Shown piece by piece: positions 20,699 to 32,009 of a stretch of DNA of 64,000 bases (position 1 is its first letter; the number at the start of each line of letters is the position of its first letter). Source of the DNA: Isochrysis galbana (lineage: Eukaryota > Haptophyta > Isochrysidales > Isochrysidaceae); the NCBI GenBank assembly GCA_018136815.1, contig CM030932.1, positions 6,874,230-6,938,229 on the forward strand, written 5' to 3'. The translations under genes were made by a program, and so were the position numbers. The notes beneath the pieces are model-generated. The model saw only the letters and a list, made by a program, of their open reading frames with translations. It had not been told where the DNA came from and ran no database searches.

Positions 20699-21036
20699 GA
20701 GCGGAGCGGCGCTCCGCGGCGCGATGAGACGGGAGGCGAGCAAGCTGCAAACCGCCGGCGACCGCCCAACTCCCTTTCTCCCTCTTGGGAGGGCTTCAAG
20801 CTATATTTTAAAGTGTACTTTAAAGTTTTGTTTCTTCCCCTCCCCGGTACTTTTGCCCCCCTCCCCCTCCGGTATTATTATCACCCCGAAACTCCGCTCC
20901 CGTCCGTGCTTCTCTAAGCCACGCGGCTGGACTCCGCCCGCCCCGACCGACCCCACTCTCCCCTCTCTCGCTCCACCGCTCCTCGCCTCTCTCGCTTCCC
21001 CTCTCTCTTGCTCGCTCGCTTGCTGTTTCACGCGCT
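20535..21036. promoter_or_regulatory. Divergent intergenic region with GA/G tract
   Basis: About 500 bp between the starts of two divergent genes, so it should hold both promoters. It contains a purine tract at ~20570-20705 (GAGAGGGA repeats, a G run of about 25, then (GA)n). No TATA box was assigned. Confidence 0.6.
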
Positions 21037-21756
21037 ATGCCCACCGCCACGCGATTCGTCTCGCTCACGGTGACACCCGGAGTGCCGTGCAAGGTCATCC
21101 TCCCGCCCTGCTCCGCTCTACAGCTGAGTAATGCCGCGCTCGCTGCGCAGCCAGGGCCCTCGTTTGGCCGCTGCCAGCTCGAGTGCGACCTCGCCACACA
21201 CTCTTTCGTCGTTTGCACCCTGCTCACCACGGGAACGCGACAGGCGGGGCTCGATGTCGCGATTACCAACGACCCGGACGAGACTGCATGGTTCTTCCTC
21301 AATGCAAAGGGGCCACATGCATTCCATGTGGTAGGCCGCCTGGTGGAGGATCGGGTGAGGCGCGCAAACACGGCGTCAGTCGCCACCAACCGACTCCGCC
21401 CCACAGCCTTGCCGGCGAAGACAGCGGTGAATTCAGCAGCCGGCAGCTCGCTGTCCACAAATGCAGCCAAACGCCGTGTCGGTGGCACTGGGGCAAGCGG
21501 TGACGCTCTACGCGGCAGTGAAGATTCTGCGTCTGACATGATCGAGGTCCTCTTGCCGGGAAATGACGAGGGTCTCGGCTTTGATGCGCCATCGGATGCT
21601 GATTCTGAGGATTTCATTGAGTTCATGCAGTCCTCTTCAGCCGGTCAGAAGTCTATGGCCAAGGGAGGCGTGAATGGAGGTGTCAAGTTGCGAGAGATCA
21701 AGGCAAATACTAAGGGGAGTTACCGCAGTAATGACGGGCGGAGGGACCGGCACTAG
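21037..21756 (+). CDS. Nucleoplasmin-like domain protein, possibly a truncated FKBP
   Basis: 239 residues. Residues ~6-105 follow the nucleoplasmin-like fold of FKBP39/53 and plant HD2 proteins: VSLTVTPGVPCKV, LQLSNAALA, FVVCTLLTTGTRQAGLDVAI and FFLNAKGPHAFHVVGRL. These bind histones. An acidic patch (DAPSDADSEDFIEF) follows, as in histone chaperones. Near the end GGVKLREIKANTKGS looks like the first residues of an FKBP isomerase domain, but the frame stops and I found no FKBP exon downstream. Confidence 0.65.
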   Translation: MPTATRFVSLTVTPGVPCKVILPPCSALQLSNAALAAQPGPSFGRCQLECDLATHSFVVCTLLTTGTRQAGLDVAITNDPDETAWFFLNAKGPHAFHVVGRLVEDRVRRANTASVATNRLRPTALPAKTAVNSAAGSSLSTNAAKRRVGGTGASGDALRGSEDSASDMIEVLLPGNDEGLGFDAPSDADSEDFIEFMQSSSAGQKSMAKGGVNGGVKLREIKANTKGSYRSNDGRRDRH

Positions 21757-22330
21757 ACAAGCTTTTCAACCAACAACTGCCCCTTCTCGTCAGCCTTGGA
21801 ATTCTGAGGTGCTGCGCGCTTGCTAGGAGCCCTGAGCGTGACGCTGACAACCCAATCCGACGATGGCTACCTTCATGTTATACCTCCAAACGTATCGACG
21901 GGGTCGCCTCAATGCAAGTTTGTGCCGGAGGTTAGGGGCCGAACGGAGCGCCACACATGTTGTTCCTCACTCTAGCGGACGAGCGGTTCTCGCCAACATC
22001 TCGGTGTTCATTCATGAGCTCATACTGCGGTTGTTCGTGGTCGCCATAGCCTGAATTATTCTTAGTAGTATTATTTTCACCCTCTCTCGAGCAATGCCAC
22101 ACGCTCTACTCCTCACCGTACCAAGATATCAATGCGTACTCTATTTATCTCATGATGCAAACGACGTTTGCATGGGATAGGAGACTCACCCGGCATTTTG
22201 GCAACGAGATGCGTGGTGTGTATACGCAAGTAAGGTGCACTCGTGGGACTTCATGTTTTGTCATGGGAAACTTCAGTAGCAGCAGAAGACGCAAAGAGGG
22301 GATTTAGACCACATCAATTTGGATTAGAAT
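21757..22330. other. Intergenic, no gene seen
   Basis: 3' flank of the nucleoplasmin-like gene. No FKBP-like exon and no repeat recognised before the SINE duplication at 22331. Confidence 0.4.
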
Positions 22331-22347
22331 GAAACGTGTTGGGCGTC

Positions 22348-23107
22348 AACTAAGTTTATACTTGGTTGCCCCATGGGGGGGCACGAGCCCCCCCCTCTCT
22401 CCACTCCTCCCCTGCCATGGGGGAGGAACCACTCATCCTCCTGGCACGCCTGATGGCTTGCCAGGAGGCCACTGCCCTGCTGACCCACTCTCTCCCTGGC
22501 AGGCACGCCTGCCTCGCGCGTCCTGGCCTGTCGTGGCCAGCCCATCGCTCCAACCCCCCCTCCCCCCCTGGTCGACAGGCAGACAGGTGCAGAGTGGGGG
22601 CCCCAGAGGCCCAGGAGCGCTAGCGAGGGAGAGGCAGGGGAGGCCAGGGCCCAGCCCCAGCCTCCTCTGCCCCCTGAGCTGGCCTCCAGGAGCCTCCAGG
22701 GGCCGCCAGAGGGCAGCTGCAGGCCTGCCGCAGGCGCGCCATCGCGCGTGCCGCAGGAGAGGGGAGAGAGAGCGCGGAGAAGGGGGGGGGCGGAGCGAGA
22801 GCTCCGCTCACCGGAAAATTGGTAAGTCCCGCACCTGTTTACAGGATAAGTCGGGACAGAGTCGGCCGCCCACTCGGAGACACAGGAGGAAGGGGAGGAA
22901 AGATCACCGGGGGGGGGGCGCGGGCCACCGGACCATATCTAAGCCCTTCACCCCTATCCCCCTAGTAGTGCACGGGGGGAGCCGCCTGATGGCGGGGGGA
23001 GAAGGGCCCGGGGAGTGGGGGTGTAGAAAGTATGCTACGTGCTACGTGTAGTAGGTAGTGGTTCCATTCGCCGCGAGTGCGGTAAGAATATTAGAAGGTT
23101 TTTTTTT
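22348..23107 (+). mobile_element. SINE-like element, copy D (760 bp, T-tailed)
   Basis: Flanked by a perfect 17-bp duplication, GAAACGTGTTGGGCGTC, at 22331-22347 and 23108-23124 (18 bp if a shared T is counted). Full length, same head, hairpins and T run as copies A, C and E. Confidence 0.93.
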
Positions 23108-23124
23108 GAAACGTGTTGGGCGTC

Positions 23125-23479
23125 GTGGCTGACGCAACGCGCTTGATGCTTATTGAGCTATGCTGCCGATAGCGGGCGCAAGCCTAGCGCAATCGCATCA
23201 ATCCTAGAGGCGGTGCGTGGTACATGGTCCTTGGACGGTTGCTTGTTAATCATCGTCCCCTTGTCGACATATTCCACCGCGGTCTGAACTGCCTACTGGC
23301 CGTTCTCACCGCAGCTCAGGTTGCCATTATGAGCTTATAATTGTGCACGCACGTTCTGTGGCGAAGCGCCCTGTCGTCTGCTAGGCGTCGCGGCGGCATT
23401 GGTGCTACAGATGTGTGGGGGGGTCAGTCCTTGTGCTAATGCGGGTGTGCTCCCGACAGCTTACAGCTTGAAAGCTCTC
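23125..23479. other. Intergenic, no gene seen
   Basis: Unique sequence between the SINE and a LINE remnant; no supported frame. Confidence 0.35.
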
Positions 23480-23870
23480 TACAGAATATCGTGGAAGTAC
23501 ATATTAAGAGACTTCTAGAGGCGCTAAGCACCCTTTATCTACTAGCATGGAGATACACTCTCATGGATTTCTACAGTACACTACGATGGCATAGTATGAC
23601 ATAGCCTTCTCGGAGGAATCACAATAATAATAAGAGTAGTAGAAAGATACACCACGCTGAGCAAAGCGCTGCTATTGTTTGCACACAGCACTGACTCGGC
23701 TAGAACCGCCCAGGCGGGCATGGGAAGACAACCGAAGAAAATGATAGATACGAGCGAAGTGAGCCCCGTATTCAATCAATATAGGAAACAAAGGAGAGCT
23801 TAAACCTGGCACGGAACTTATGGAGCTGGCCCAGCTGGCCACTAAGCCACTAAGTTGAAGAGAGCGCACG
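23480..23870 (+). pseudogene. Decayed LINE 3' end
   Basis: Frameshifted match to the LINE C-terminus: LYLLAWRYTLMDFYS (compare LYMLAWRYIITDFYR), then IIRVVERYTTLSKALL and FAHSTDSARTAQAGMGRQPK (LINE: FANSTDSARTAQAGMGRQPK). The intervening part is broken. Confidence 0.85.
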
Positions 23871-23875
23871 CTTCC

Positions 23876-24035
23876 GGGAGGTGATGGCGATTGAACGCTT
23901 TTCCATGTGTAGGCTGATGGTGATTGAAGGCTTTTCCATACGGTGGGGGTGATGGCGATTGAACACGTTTCCACGTGTAGGCTGATGGTGATTGAACGCT
24001 TTTCCATGCTGTGGGTGATGGTGATTGAGCTCTTC
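23876..24035. repeat. Minisatellite, ~5 units of about 30 bp
   Basis: Repeats of TGATGG(C/T)GATTGAA(C/G)GCTTTTCCA followed by TGTGTAGGC or a shorter linker, with base differences between units. Confidence 0.85.
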
Positions 24036-24349
24036 TCGCCTTGGGCACTCACGGCGCGTCTTGGGGCTTGGGGCTTGACGACGTCATCACCGGGGGCCGC
24101 AAGCGGCCGATTTCGACGCAGTGCGCGGGGGCGGCGGACGCGATTGGTGTTGCTCTGAGGGCGGCATACCGCACTTTGGTGCTGGTAGCGGCATCCATTT
24201 GGTGAGCGGTGACTGGAACGGCCTCGTGGCGCCCCCGGTCGGCGGTCGCAGGCCGAAGTTGGGTTCTCGAGCCCTTGGTGTTTTTAGCGGTTAGCGTCTT
24301 TACTGAATGTTGCGTGCCAGCTTTGTGTTTGGCGTGTGTTTAGCGGCGT

Positions 24350-24690
24350 CTAGCTCGTCTCCCGGCTAGTCTCCGGGTTGGTGGCCACTAGGTGTGATAC
24401 CCCCAGGCTCGCAGCCAGGGCGAGTAGTTCCGCCCTGGGAATGAGGTTATCGTGTTTGTCCATGCGTATATCGGGCGTATGTCGTCCAGGCTGGTCTTTT
24501 TTTTGGGTTGTCTTCCCATGCCCGCCTGAGCGGTTCTTGCCGCGTCTGTTGAGTTGGCGAACGCGAGTGCGCCGCTCAGCTTGGCGAATCTTTCTTCTAT
24601 CCTCAATAGAACTGACCCCCCCCCCCATCCGGGGACCACCTTGAAGCTTCCCAAAAAGAATCTTTTTTTGGGGCGTTGCTTATTCATCTA
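24350..24690 (-). pseudogene. Decayed LINE 3' end
   Basis: Two overlapping minus-strand frames match the LINE C-terminus: RIEERFAKLSGALAFANSTD and ARTAQAGMGRQPKKKTSLDD in one, then LIPRAELLALAASLGVSHLV in another (LINE: LTPSAELVSLAGKLGIEHLV). One frameshift lies between them. It sits just upstream of the UvrC-UvrB fusion gene. Confidence 0.85.
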
Positions 24691-24930
24691 CCAGAAAAGA
24701 ATCCGAGGGAGGGGGCCCGAGCGGGCGGCAGGCAGCGCTAGGGAGCGATAGCGGCGGACGCGTGTGGCCGGCGAGACCGAGAAGAAGAGGAGAAGAAAGA
24801 GAGAGGGGAAGGCGAGGAGGAGGAGTAGCAAGAGAGCGCAGAGAGGAGACCGCAAGGGGTGGTTGGGCGACCGCGAGGCCCAGCGGGGAAGGGCATACAC
24901 TCATTCGCTCAAGTCTCAAGACACCTCCAC

Positions 24931-27900
24931 ATGCGTGGACGCTCGCGTGCGCTTCGAGGGCTGGCAGCCGCGGCCGAGGCACTCGTGCTCACCTCGTGGT
25001 TCACCGCGCGATCTGGTCTTCCTGCTGCCGTGCCCGCGGTGCTTGTGCCCCCCGAGCCGCGCACAGCGCTCGCCCTCCTTGAGCAAGCCCTCTCCACCGA
25101 GCCTTCTATGTTGCCAAATGGTCTGGAAGAGCTCACACATGCCCATACGCCCATCGAGTTAGGGCTTGGTGAGGCAAATGCGCAAGTCGCACCAGATGAG
25201 CAAGCTGATGAGTTGGCTGCCATCATGTCTGAGGGCGTCGCTGATGCGGCATTGCGGCTGGAAGAGCTTGAAGAGCTCGCATCTGTGCTCAGCAGGATCC
25301 CCGAGGCTGCACCTGCGTCCACCGATGCAGCACCACACTCACGTGCGTGTAGGCAGACACTCCTGCCTCAACGGATCGAATGCTTCGACGTATCACACTT
25401 GTATGGGTCATATACAGTGGCTGCATCTTCGTTCGCAACGTGCGGTGTGCTTGATCTCAAGCGGTACGGCTGCTATCCAATCGGCCCCGACGCTGGAGTG
25501 ACACCTGGCGATGATTGTGCTGCGCTACGCGTGGCGCTCAGATTACGCTTCGGTGGCTATTGCTGCCGCGAGGCTGTCTCAAGCCAGCAAAGCCTGCCAT
25601 CAGGTGGAGGCGCCGAGCTGCCAGATCTCCTTATAATAGATGGGGGCAAGGCACAGCTGGGCGCAGCAATGGATGTGCTCCAAGAGGTGTGAGGCTGAGG
25701 CACTATTTCGATTGATGGGCCTGTTGTCCACTGGGATCCGCCTCGCCTACACGGGATAGTTAATGCTAGGCGGCTACGGGACTAAATGCAGCCCGAGTGG
25801 TTTGATGCACGATGTTAGGGTCCGGGCTGGAGGCAATGAATTATTTTCTCCCTCCGATGCGAGAAGAAAACCTGCATGCACGCTATTGTCGCCCTTCTCC
25901 CTTGTGTTCATAGATGGGCCTATCGCCGCACATCCATCTGCTCGCTTTGGCCAAGCAACACGAAGAGCTCTACTTACAACCTGCGGCTGAACCTCTGCGC
26001 CTTCCTCTTGCGTCGCCAGCTCTGACTTTGTGCCGCCGTCTCCGAGATGAAGCACATGCTGCTGCGCTTCTCTCACATCGTAGCCTTCGCCACTCATCAC
26101 CATTTGCTTCGGTGTGCCGCAATGTCTATCTGCGTACAATTGTCAAGTAACGAATCATGGCTCCGACGACCCATCTTCCTCCTCGATCCTCTATTCGACA
26201 GGTGCTAGACGGCGCCCCTGCACTTTCGTTGGCCGTCAAGTCGAAACTTCGTGCCGCGTTTGGTGGATCGGCTTCCCGTTTGCGAGCAGCCAACGAGGAG
26301 GAACTGTCATTAGTACTTGAGGAGGCCTTGCTGGAAGAAGCCGCCACACAGGACCGCGAAAGGGGCGCACGCCGATGGTCCTGGGCTAGCGGAAGGGCAG
26401 AGAGTGAGGTCGCGCCAATGAAGAGCACTGATGCTTGTGTCAATGAGGGTAGCCTGAAGATACGTAGCCAGACTTTGGCCTCCTCACTCGCCTCTCATCT
26501 CCGATGTAAGCCGCCACCGCCGCCATGGTTCAACTTGACGGAGAGCCTTGAAGGTTACGATAGTGCCGCTGCAGCTGCTGCAGCATCAGGCGGGCGGCGC
26601 GCTGGCGCTGCAGTGACAGAGGAGGCAAGTGAATTCACGGCGGCGCGCTGGTGGCGGCAACGTCGGCGGCGACGTCTCGCATGGCTAGAAAGAAATCAGG
26701 ACGCACCACGAACGCTCATGGATGCGCTCGGGGCGGCCCTGAGCAACGTGCCAGTGATGGCAACGGGCGAGGTGCCGCCTGTGATGACTAGTTCCGGGCA
26801 TGGGGCGCGCCTAGTCGTTCCCCTAATTGAGCACGATCCAGCTCTTACCTCGCGCGCTTCGGCGCGGCCTCAAACGGAACCCTCGAGCAAACACGCCCTC
26901 GCTCAGCTAGAGGCGGCGCTCCTCGCATGGGGCCTGCACCTCCCTGCCGACTCGACCGTTCAATTCTTGCCATCGAATACTCGCGCAAGGGGTCTTTCAG
27001 ACCACGAGCGACGCGGTGTATCATTGCACACCCGAGGGCAACGCGATGAAAGTCGGTTGCATCAGCTACCCCCATTGCACCTCGACGAAGTCTCGACGCC
27101 GGAACATGTCCGACATGGGCCATTACTCCCATCTACGGGTCTTGCGTTTCATCTTGAGGTGAATAAGCGAGGTTTCGTGCCCTGTCGACATTGTTTCGGA
27201 TCGCATCTACTAGGGCATTGCTCGAGGATATATGGGTTTAGAGATTGCTACTAGTGGGGGAGGACGGCGGCGGCATGTTTGCTCCGAGAGATCTTCGTAC
27301 CCTGCATTGTGTTGCCCCGAGTACCAGCTCGACACGCGCCATGCTCCACCATCTTCTTTCAGGCACCATACCCTCCAAGTGGAGACCAGCCGGCCGCAAT
27401 TGCCGGACTCGTCTCGGCTTTGCGAGCTGGCGCACCTCGCCTCCAGCTGAAGGGGGCCACCGGAACGGGTGAATGCACTTGGCCGTAGGGATTGACCACC
27501 TGGTGGGCCTAGGAGGGGACGCGGGTTGTAGGGCTCTCAGCACATGTCTTCCACAGATCTCGAATCACGTCGCTACTTTCATTTTTCTCATCGCTCCCTC
27601 TACACCTCCGCACTCCTCCACAGGCAAGACATTTGTCATGGCCAATATCGTCGCACAGATGAACCTACCCACGCTCGTCCTGGCGCCGAATAAGGTTTGC
27701 GCGCCATCGCCCCTTTCAAGACGGCCCGCGTCTTGAACAACGTTACCTGTCCTTGTACCTCAGGTTTTAGCAGCTCAACTGTGCTCTGAGCTCCGTAGTT
27801 TTTTTCCCAGGAACGCAGTCACGTACTTCGTCTCTCATTTTGATCATTACCGCCCCGAGGCGTATAAGGCAATTGCTCGATACGATCAGCGCGAACTTTG

Positions 27901-30854
27901 TCTCAGTTCATGAGCCACTATTTTGTTCTTGCCATGCGCGGCGATATGTTGAAACTCGAGCCCTTTGCCCAACCGGATGGTTAATTTGACACTCCGCCTC
28001 TCCCGTTCAGGCGACAACCGATGCGTACATCGAGAAGTCTTCTCGCACCAATCCGAAGGTTGAATCATTGAGGCACGAAGCCACCCGATGTCTCTTCGAA
28101 CGCCGTGACTGTATAGTCGTGGCCACCGTTAGCTGTCTATACGGCCTCGGCCTCCCCAAGGAATATCTAGAAGGAGCCACTCTTTTCGCGACCGAGCAGC
28201 GGTGGACGCGGACGCAGCTTGATGTTGCGCTCCAACGTATGCTTTATACTGCTATGCCCAACGCCACCATTGCCCAGCGGTTGACTCGCGGCGAGTTCGG
28301 ATGGTTCCGCTTCGATGAGGCAGGTGGAGAGTTGTGCCCTGACGAGAAATCAACTACTGCTAATGCCAACCAGCATCCCGATCATCAGAGCAATCGTGAA
28401 GAGGATCAAAAGCCATTTGTCCTCGCAATTTACCTCGTGCACGAGACACGCACACTTGAGATCTTGTTTGAAACGCCAAGCACTCGTATCAACAACACGG
28501 CCTCTTTCAATTCTGGTGGAGGAGAGCCTTTGCTAAAAGTGAGCGCTCTGCGACTCGTTGAGCGGAACGAGCTTTCTACGTCGCTGTCCACGGTTCAACA
28601 ATCAGAGAAACATGGCTCGTGGCAAACATCGTCAGTTCTCACCCAAGATGAGCTACAGGCCGGGCCAACCGCATCGCGGGCTCCTGCGCCCTCGTTGGTG
28701 CCGCCGGCTTCCACATTGTCAGCAGAAGCTCGTGCCGCGCTCGGACGAACTGCTCGGCGCTTCATCGACGGAACCTCCCGCGGAGCGCGAGGTCGTGCAA
28801 TCGCCGTCGACGACATAGAACAGTCGTCGACGGCCGACCCCATCGGGATTAGCGAGATTGTCGTGTACCCGGCTTCGCACCACATTTCAACTGAAAAGGT
28901 GTATATGATGCCAGCACTCGCTCTTTATCCTGGACGATCTCCCACGCGCCGAGCGACGCCCACTCCCTCTGCCTATCCCAACACTTCCGTAGGAGCGCCA
29001 ACGAATTCTCTCGTCAATACGCTCTGAGCTTTCCTCCCGCACCTCCGACTTGCGCGCGCGCGGCGACTGGAGGCGCGCCGAGTCCCTCGAGCATCGTGTC
29101 ACTGCTGATCTCGAAGACATTGAGAGGCGGGGCTATTGTCGTGGGCTCGAGAACTATGCCCGCCATCTAGCCAATCGTGCACCTGGTGAGCCGCCTTCAA
29201 CCCTACTTGACTACTTGCCACAAGATGACTGGTTGCTAATTGTGGACGAGTCGCATGTTACAGTCCCGCAGCTTGCTGCAATGCACGCTGGTGATCGCGC
29301 TCGCAAACTAGCCCTGGTCGAGCATGGATTCCGGTTGCCCTCGGCACTTGATAATCGACCGCTCTGCGAGGAGGAATTCTGGGAGCGCGTGCCACGCGCC
29401 GTGCTGGTGTCAGCCACGCCCGGATCAGAGGCGCGACGATTGGGCGCCATCGGCATCGACCATGACACCCTCGGCGAAGGAAGAAACATGGGGCTTACTG
29501 AGCTTGTCGTGCGGCCTACCGGAGTCACTGACCCCCAGGTAGGCAAATTCGTCTTGTCAATGCGTCGGTAGCCTGGTGAGGCAAGGATGTCTATGGACGC
29601 TTCGCAAGTTGCTAAAGGCCGCCTATTTTGCCATCAGCTCCTCTTTATACGGACACCGTTCTCATGCAATTGCTCCCTTGTGCAGGTTGAGGTCGTTGAC
29701 GTCGTTGCGCTAGGTGGGTACGAGGATCACTTGTTGGCAGCCGTGGAATCTCGGCGACGGCATTCTGAGCGTTGCCTCGTCACTGTGCTCACGCGGCGTG
29801 CAGCCGAGGAGGTGTCAGCATTCTTCATAGCGCATGGGGTGAAGAGCGCCTTCATCCATTCCGAGGTGAAGCAGGCGGAGCGCCTCGAGGCGATCGACGG
29901 GCTCAGGGCGGGCACAATCGACGTACTCGTTGGGTGCAACCTGCTCCGCGAGGGAGTAGACCTGCCAGGTGCGACGTGGACCAAGGGCGCGTGTGACGAC
30001 CATCATCGTGGGCATTTTGGTCATTCCTCACGTATCTCTTATCTAGTCTTTTTGTCATCCGCAACCAACGGCCACTCAGCTCCTTCTCATGTAGACGCTT
30101 TCGGAACTCACCCATAGATTCGCTCCCCCACCTTGTAGAAGTGTCGTTGGTGGCCATTGTTTCTGCCGACAAGCAAGGATTCCTGAGGTCCGAGACGTCC
30201 CTCGTACAAACCATCGGCCGTGCGGCGCGACACGTTAACGGGACCGCTATTCTTTATGCCGACGGGCAACAACTTACACCGGCAATGCGGAATGCTATTC
30301 GGGAGACTGAGCGAAGACGGCGTATACAGATCGAGTACAATGCGCGGTACAACCTGTCTCCACAAAATGCTGGTACCCGCGCAACGGCCCAAGCTCGTCC
30401 CGCTAACCCCATCCTTGCCATGCTACAAAGCGATGCCAAACTGAAGCTACGGAGTGAGATTGGCTCCTTGACGACATCTCAACAGCAAAGATACGAGCTG
30501 CTAGAAATGTGGCGAACTTCGGCCGCGAGAATAGCGGGACTGCCGCCGTATCGGGTGGCTAGAGATGCGGTGCTCGTGGCAATAGCCAAGGCGTCGCCTA
30601 GCGACGCCAAGGGGCTTCGAGCCGTGCGCGGCGTCGGCCCAAAGATGATGATGAGCTATGGGGAATCGATTCTACAATGCTTGGCGGCTGGACGCACATT
30701 CTTAGAGGATGGCTTGGCGGCGCCGGCTGAAGGGATGGCCGAGCGCATTCATCACGGCATGCGCAACGGAAATGGCCAGCAACCCGGTCACGGAGTTGTC
30801 CGCGCCGGATTCGATTTCAGTATGGTCGTTGAGACCGGCGGTGGCACTCAATAG
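24931..30854 (+). CDS. UvrC-UvrB-HRDC fusion, bacterial-type excision repair protein
   Basis: Ten exons: 24931-25686, 25914-26111, 26202-27158, 27363-27468, 27624-27694, 27764-27868, 28011-28898, 28993-29538, 29686-29968, 30139-30854; 1,541 residues. Residues 1-355 are the C-terminal half of UvrC: RNase H-like nuclease with [10 protein letters not shown] (Asp153), [19 protein letters not shown] (Asp237), RDEAH/SHR (His300/307), then one helix-hairpin-helix. No GIY-YIG nuclease or UVR motif was found. After a basic linker, UvrB starts at ~634 ([14 protein letters not shown]) with Walker A GATGTGKT, DESHVT (Asp1112), LLREGVDLP and QTIGRAAR. The damage-probing hairpin reads [13 protein letters not shown], so of the usual YYDYY only the last Tyr (725) remains. 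The usual C-terminal UVR coil is replaced by an HRDC domain (~1418-1489, ending [16 protein letters not shown]). The intron at 27869-28010 appears GC-AG. The true start may lie on an upstream exon. Confidence 0.85.
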
Positions 30855-31190
30855 GCAACTAGGGCGAGGGAGCGCCTTGGGTCCAAATTCATCGATGGTG
30901 TACAGCTTCGCCTGTCACAGTTGCGATCGTACCATTCGGTGCTCTCTTGGATCGCTGCTACATTTCCTCTGCAACAACACAACATATATGGGTTTTATGC
31001 CACGTGTCTGTATACTACGACCATGCAATGCATGAGCACCTTGATTGAATTCGGCTCCAGGAGTTTTGAACAAATGGGGGGGGGGAAATGAAGATGCCTA
31101 GTACTGCGACGTAGACGTAGGACACTTCCGCTCAGGGATCCCGGCTCCATCGCCCTTGCCCTTGCCCACACTCACTCCCCCCTTCAATCC
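30855..31190. other. 3' flank of the fusion gene, with a LINE-tail trace
   Basis: No gene. On the minus strand 31130-31185 contains GGGCAAGGGCAAGGGCGATGG, resembling the LINE 3'-UTR. Confidence 0.4.
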
Positions 31191-31205
31191 TTTGTCATAG
31201 TCTTC

Positions 31206-31994
31206 ACAACTAAGTTTATACTTGGTTCGCCCATGGGGGGGCACGAGCCCCCCCTCTCTCCACTCCTCCCCTTCCAAGGGGTAGGCACCACTCATGCTCC
31301 TAGCATGGCTGATGGCTTACCAGGAGCCCACTGCCATGCGCTGACCCACTCTCTCACTGGCAGGCTCGCCTGCCTCGCGCGTCCTGGCCAGTCGTGGCCA
31401 GCCCATCGCTCCAACCCCCCTCCCCCCATGGTTGACAGGGAGACAGGTGCAGCGTGGGGCCCCCAGAGGCCCGGGAGCGCCAGCGAGGGAGAGGCAGGGG
31501 AGGCCAGGGCCCAGCCCCAGCCTCCTCTGCCCCCTCAGCCCTGAGCTGGCCTCAAGGAGCCTCCAGGGGCCGCCAGCCGCCAAAGGGCAGCTGGAGGCCT
31601 TCCGTAGGCGCGCCATCGCGCGCGTGCCGCAGGAGAGGAGAGAGAGAGCGCGGAGAAGGGGGTGGGCGCGAGCGAGAAATCCGCCCACCGAAAAATCGGT
31701 AAGTCTCGCGCCTGTTTACAGGATAAGACGAGACAGAGTCCGCCGCCAGCCCGGGAGGCGTAGGAGGAAGTGGAGAACGGATCAACCGGGGGGGGGGCGC
31801 GGGCCACCGGACTATATCTAAGCCCTCCACCCCAATCCCCCTAGTAGTGTACGGGGGGAGCCGCCTGATGGCGGGGGGAGAAGGGCCGGGGGAATGGGGG
31901 TGTAGAGAGTATGCAAATGCTACGTGCTACTTGTAGTGGGTAGTGGTTCCATTCGCCATTCGCCGCGAGTGCGGTAAGAATATTAAAAGGTTTT
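31206..31994 (+). mobile_element. SINE-like element, copy E (~789 bp, T-tailed)
   Basis: Flanked by 15-bp duplications differing at one base, TTTGTCATAGTCTTC (31191-31205) and TTTGTCATGGTCTTC (31995-32009), so an older insertion. Small internal insertions explain the extra length. Confidence 0.9.
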
Positions 31995-32009
31995 TTTGTC
32001 ATGGTCTTC

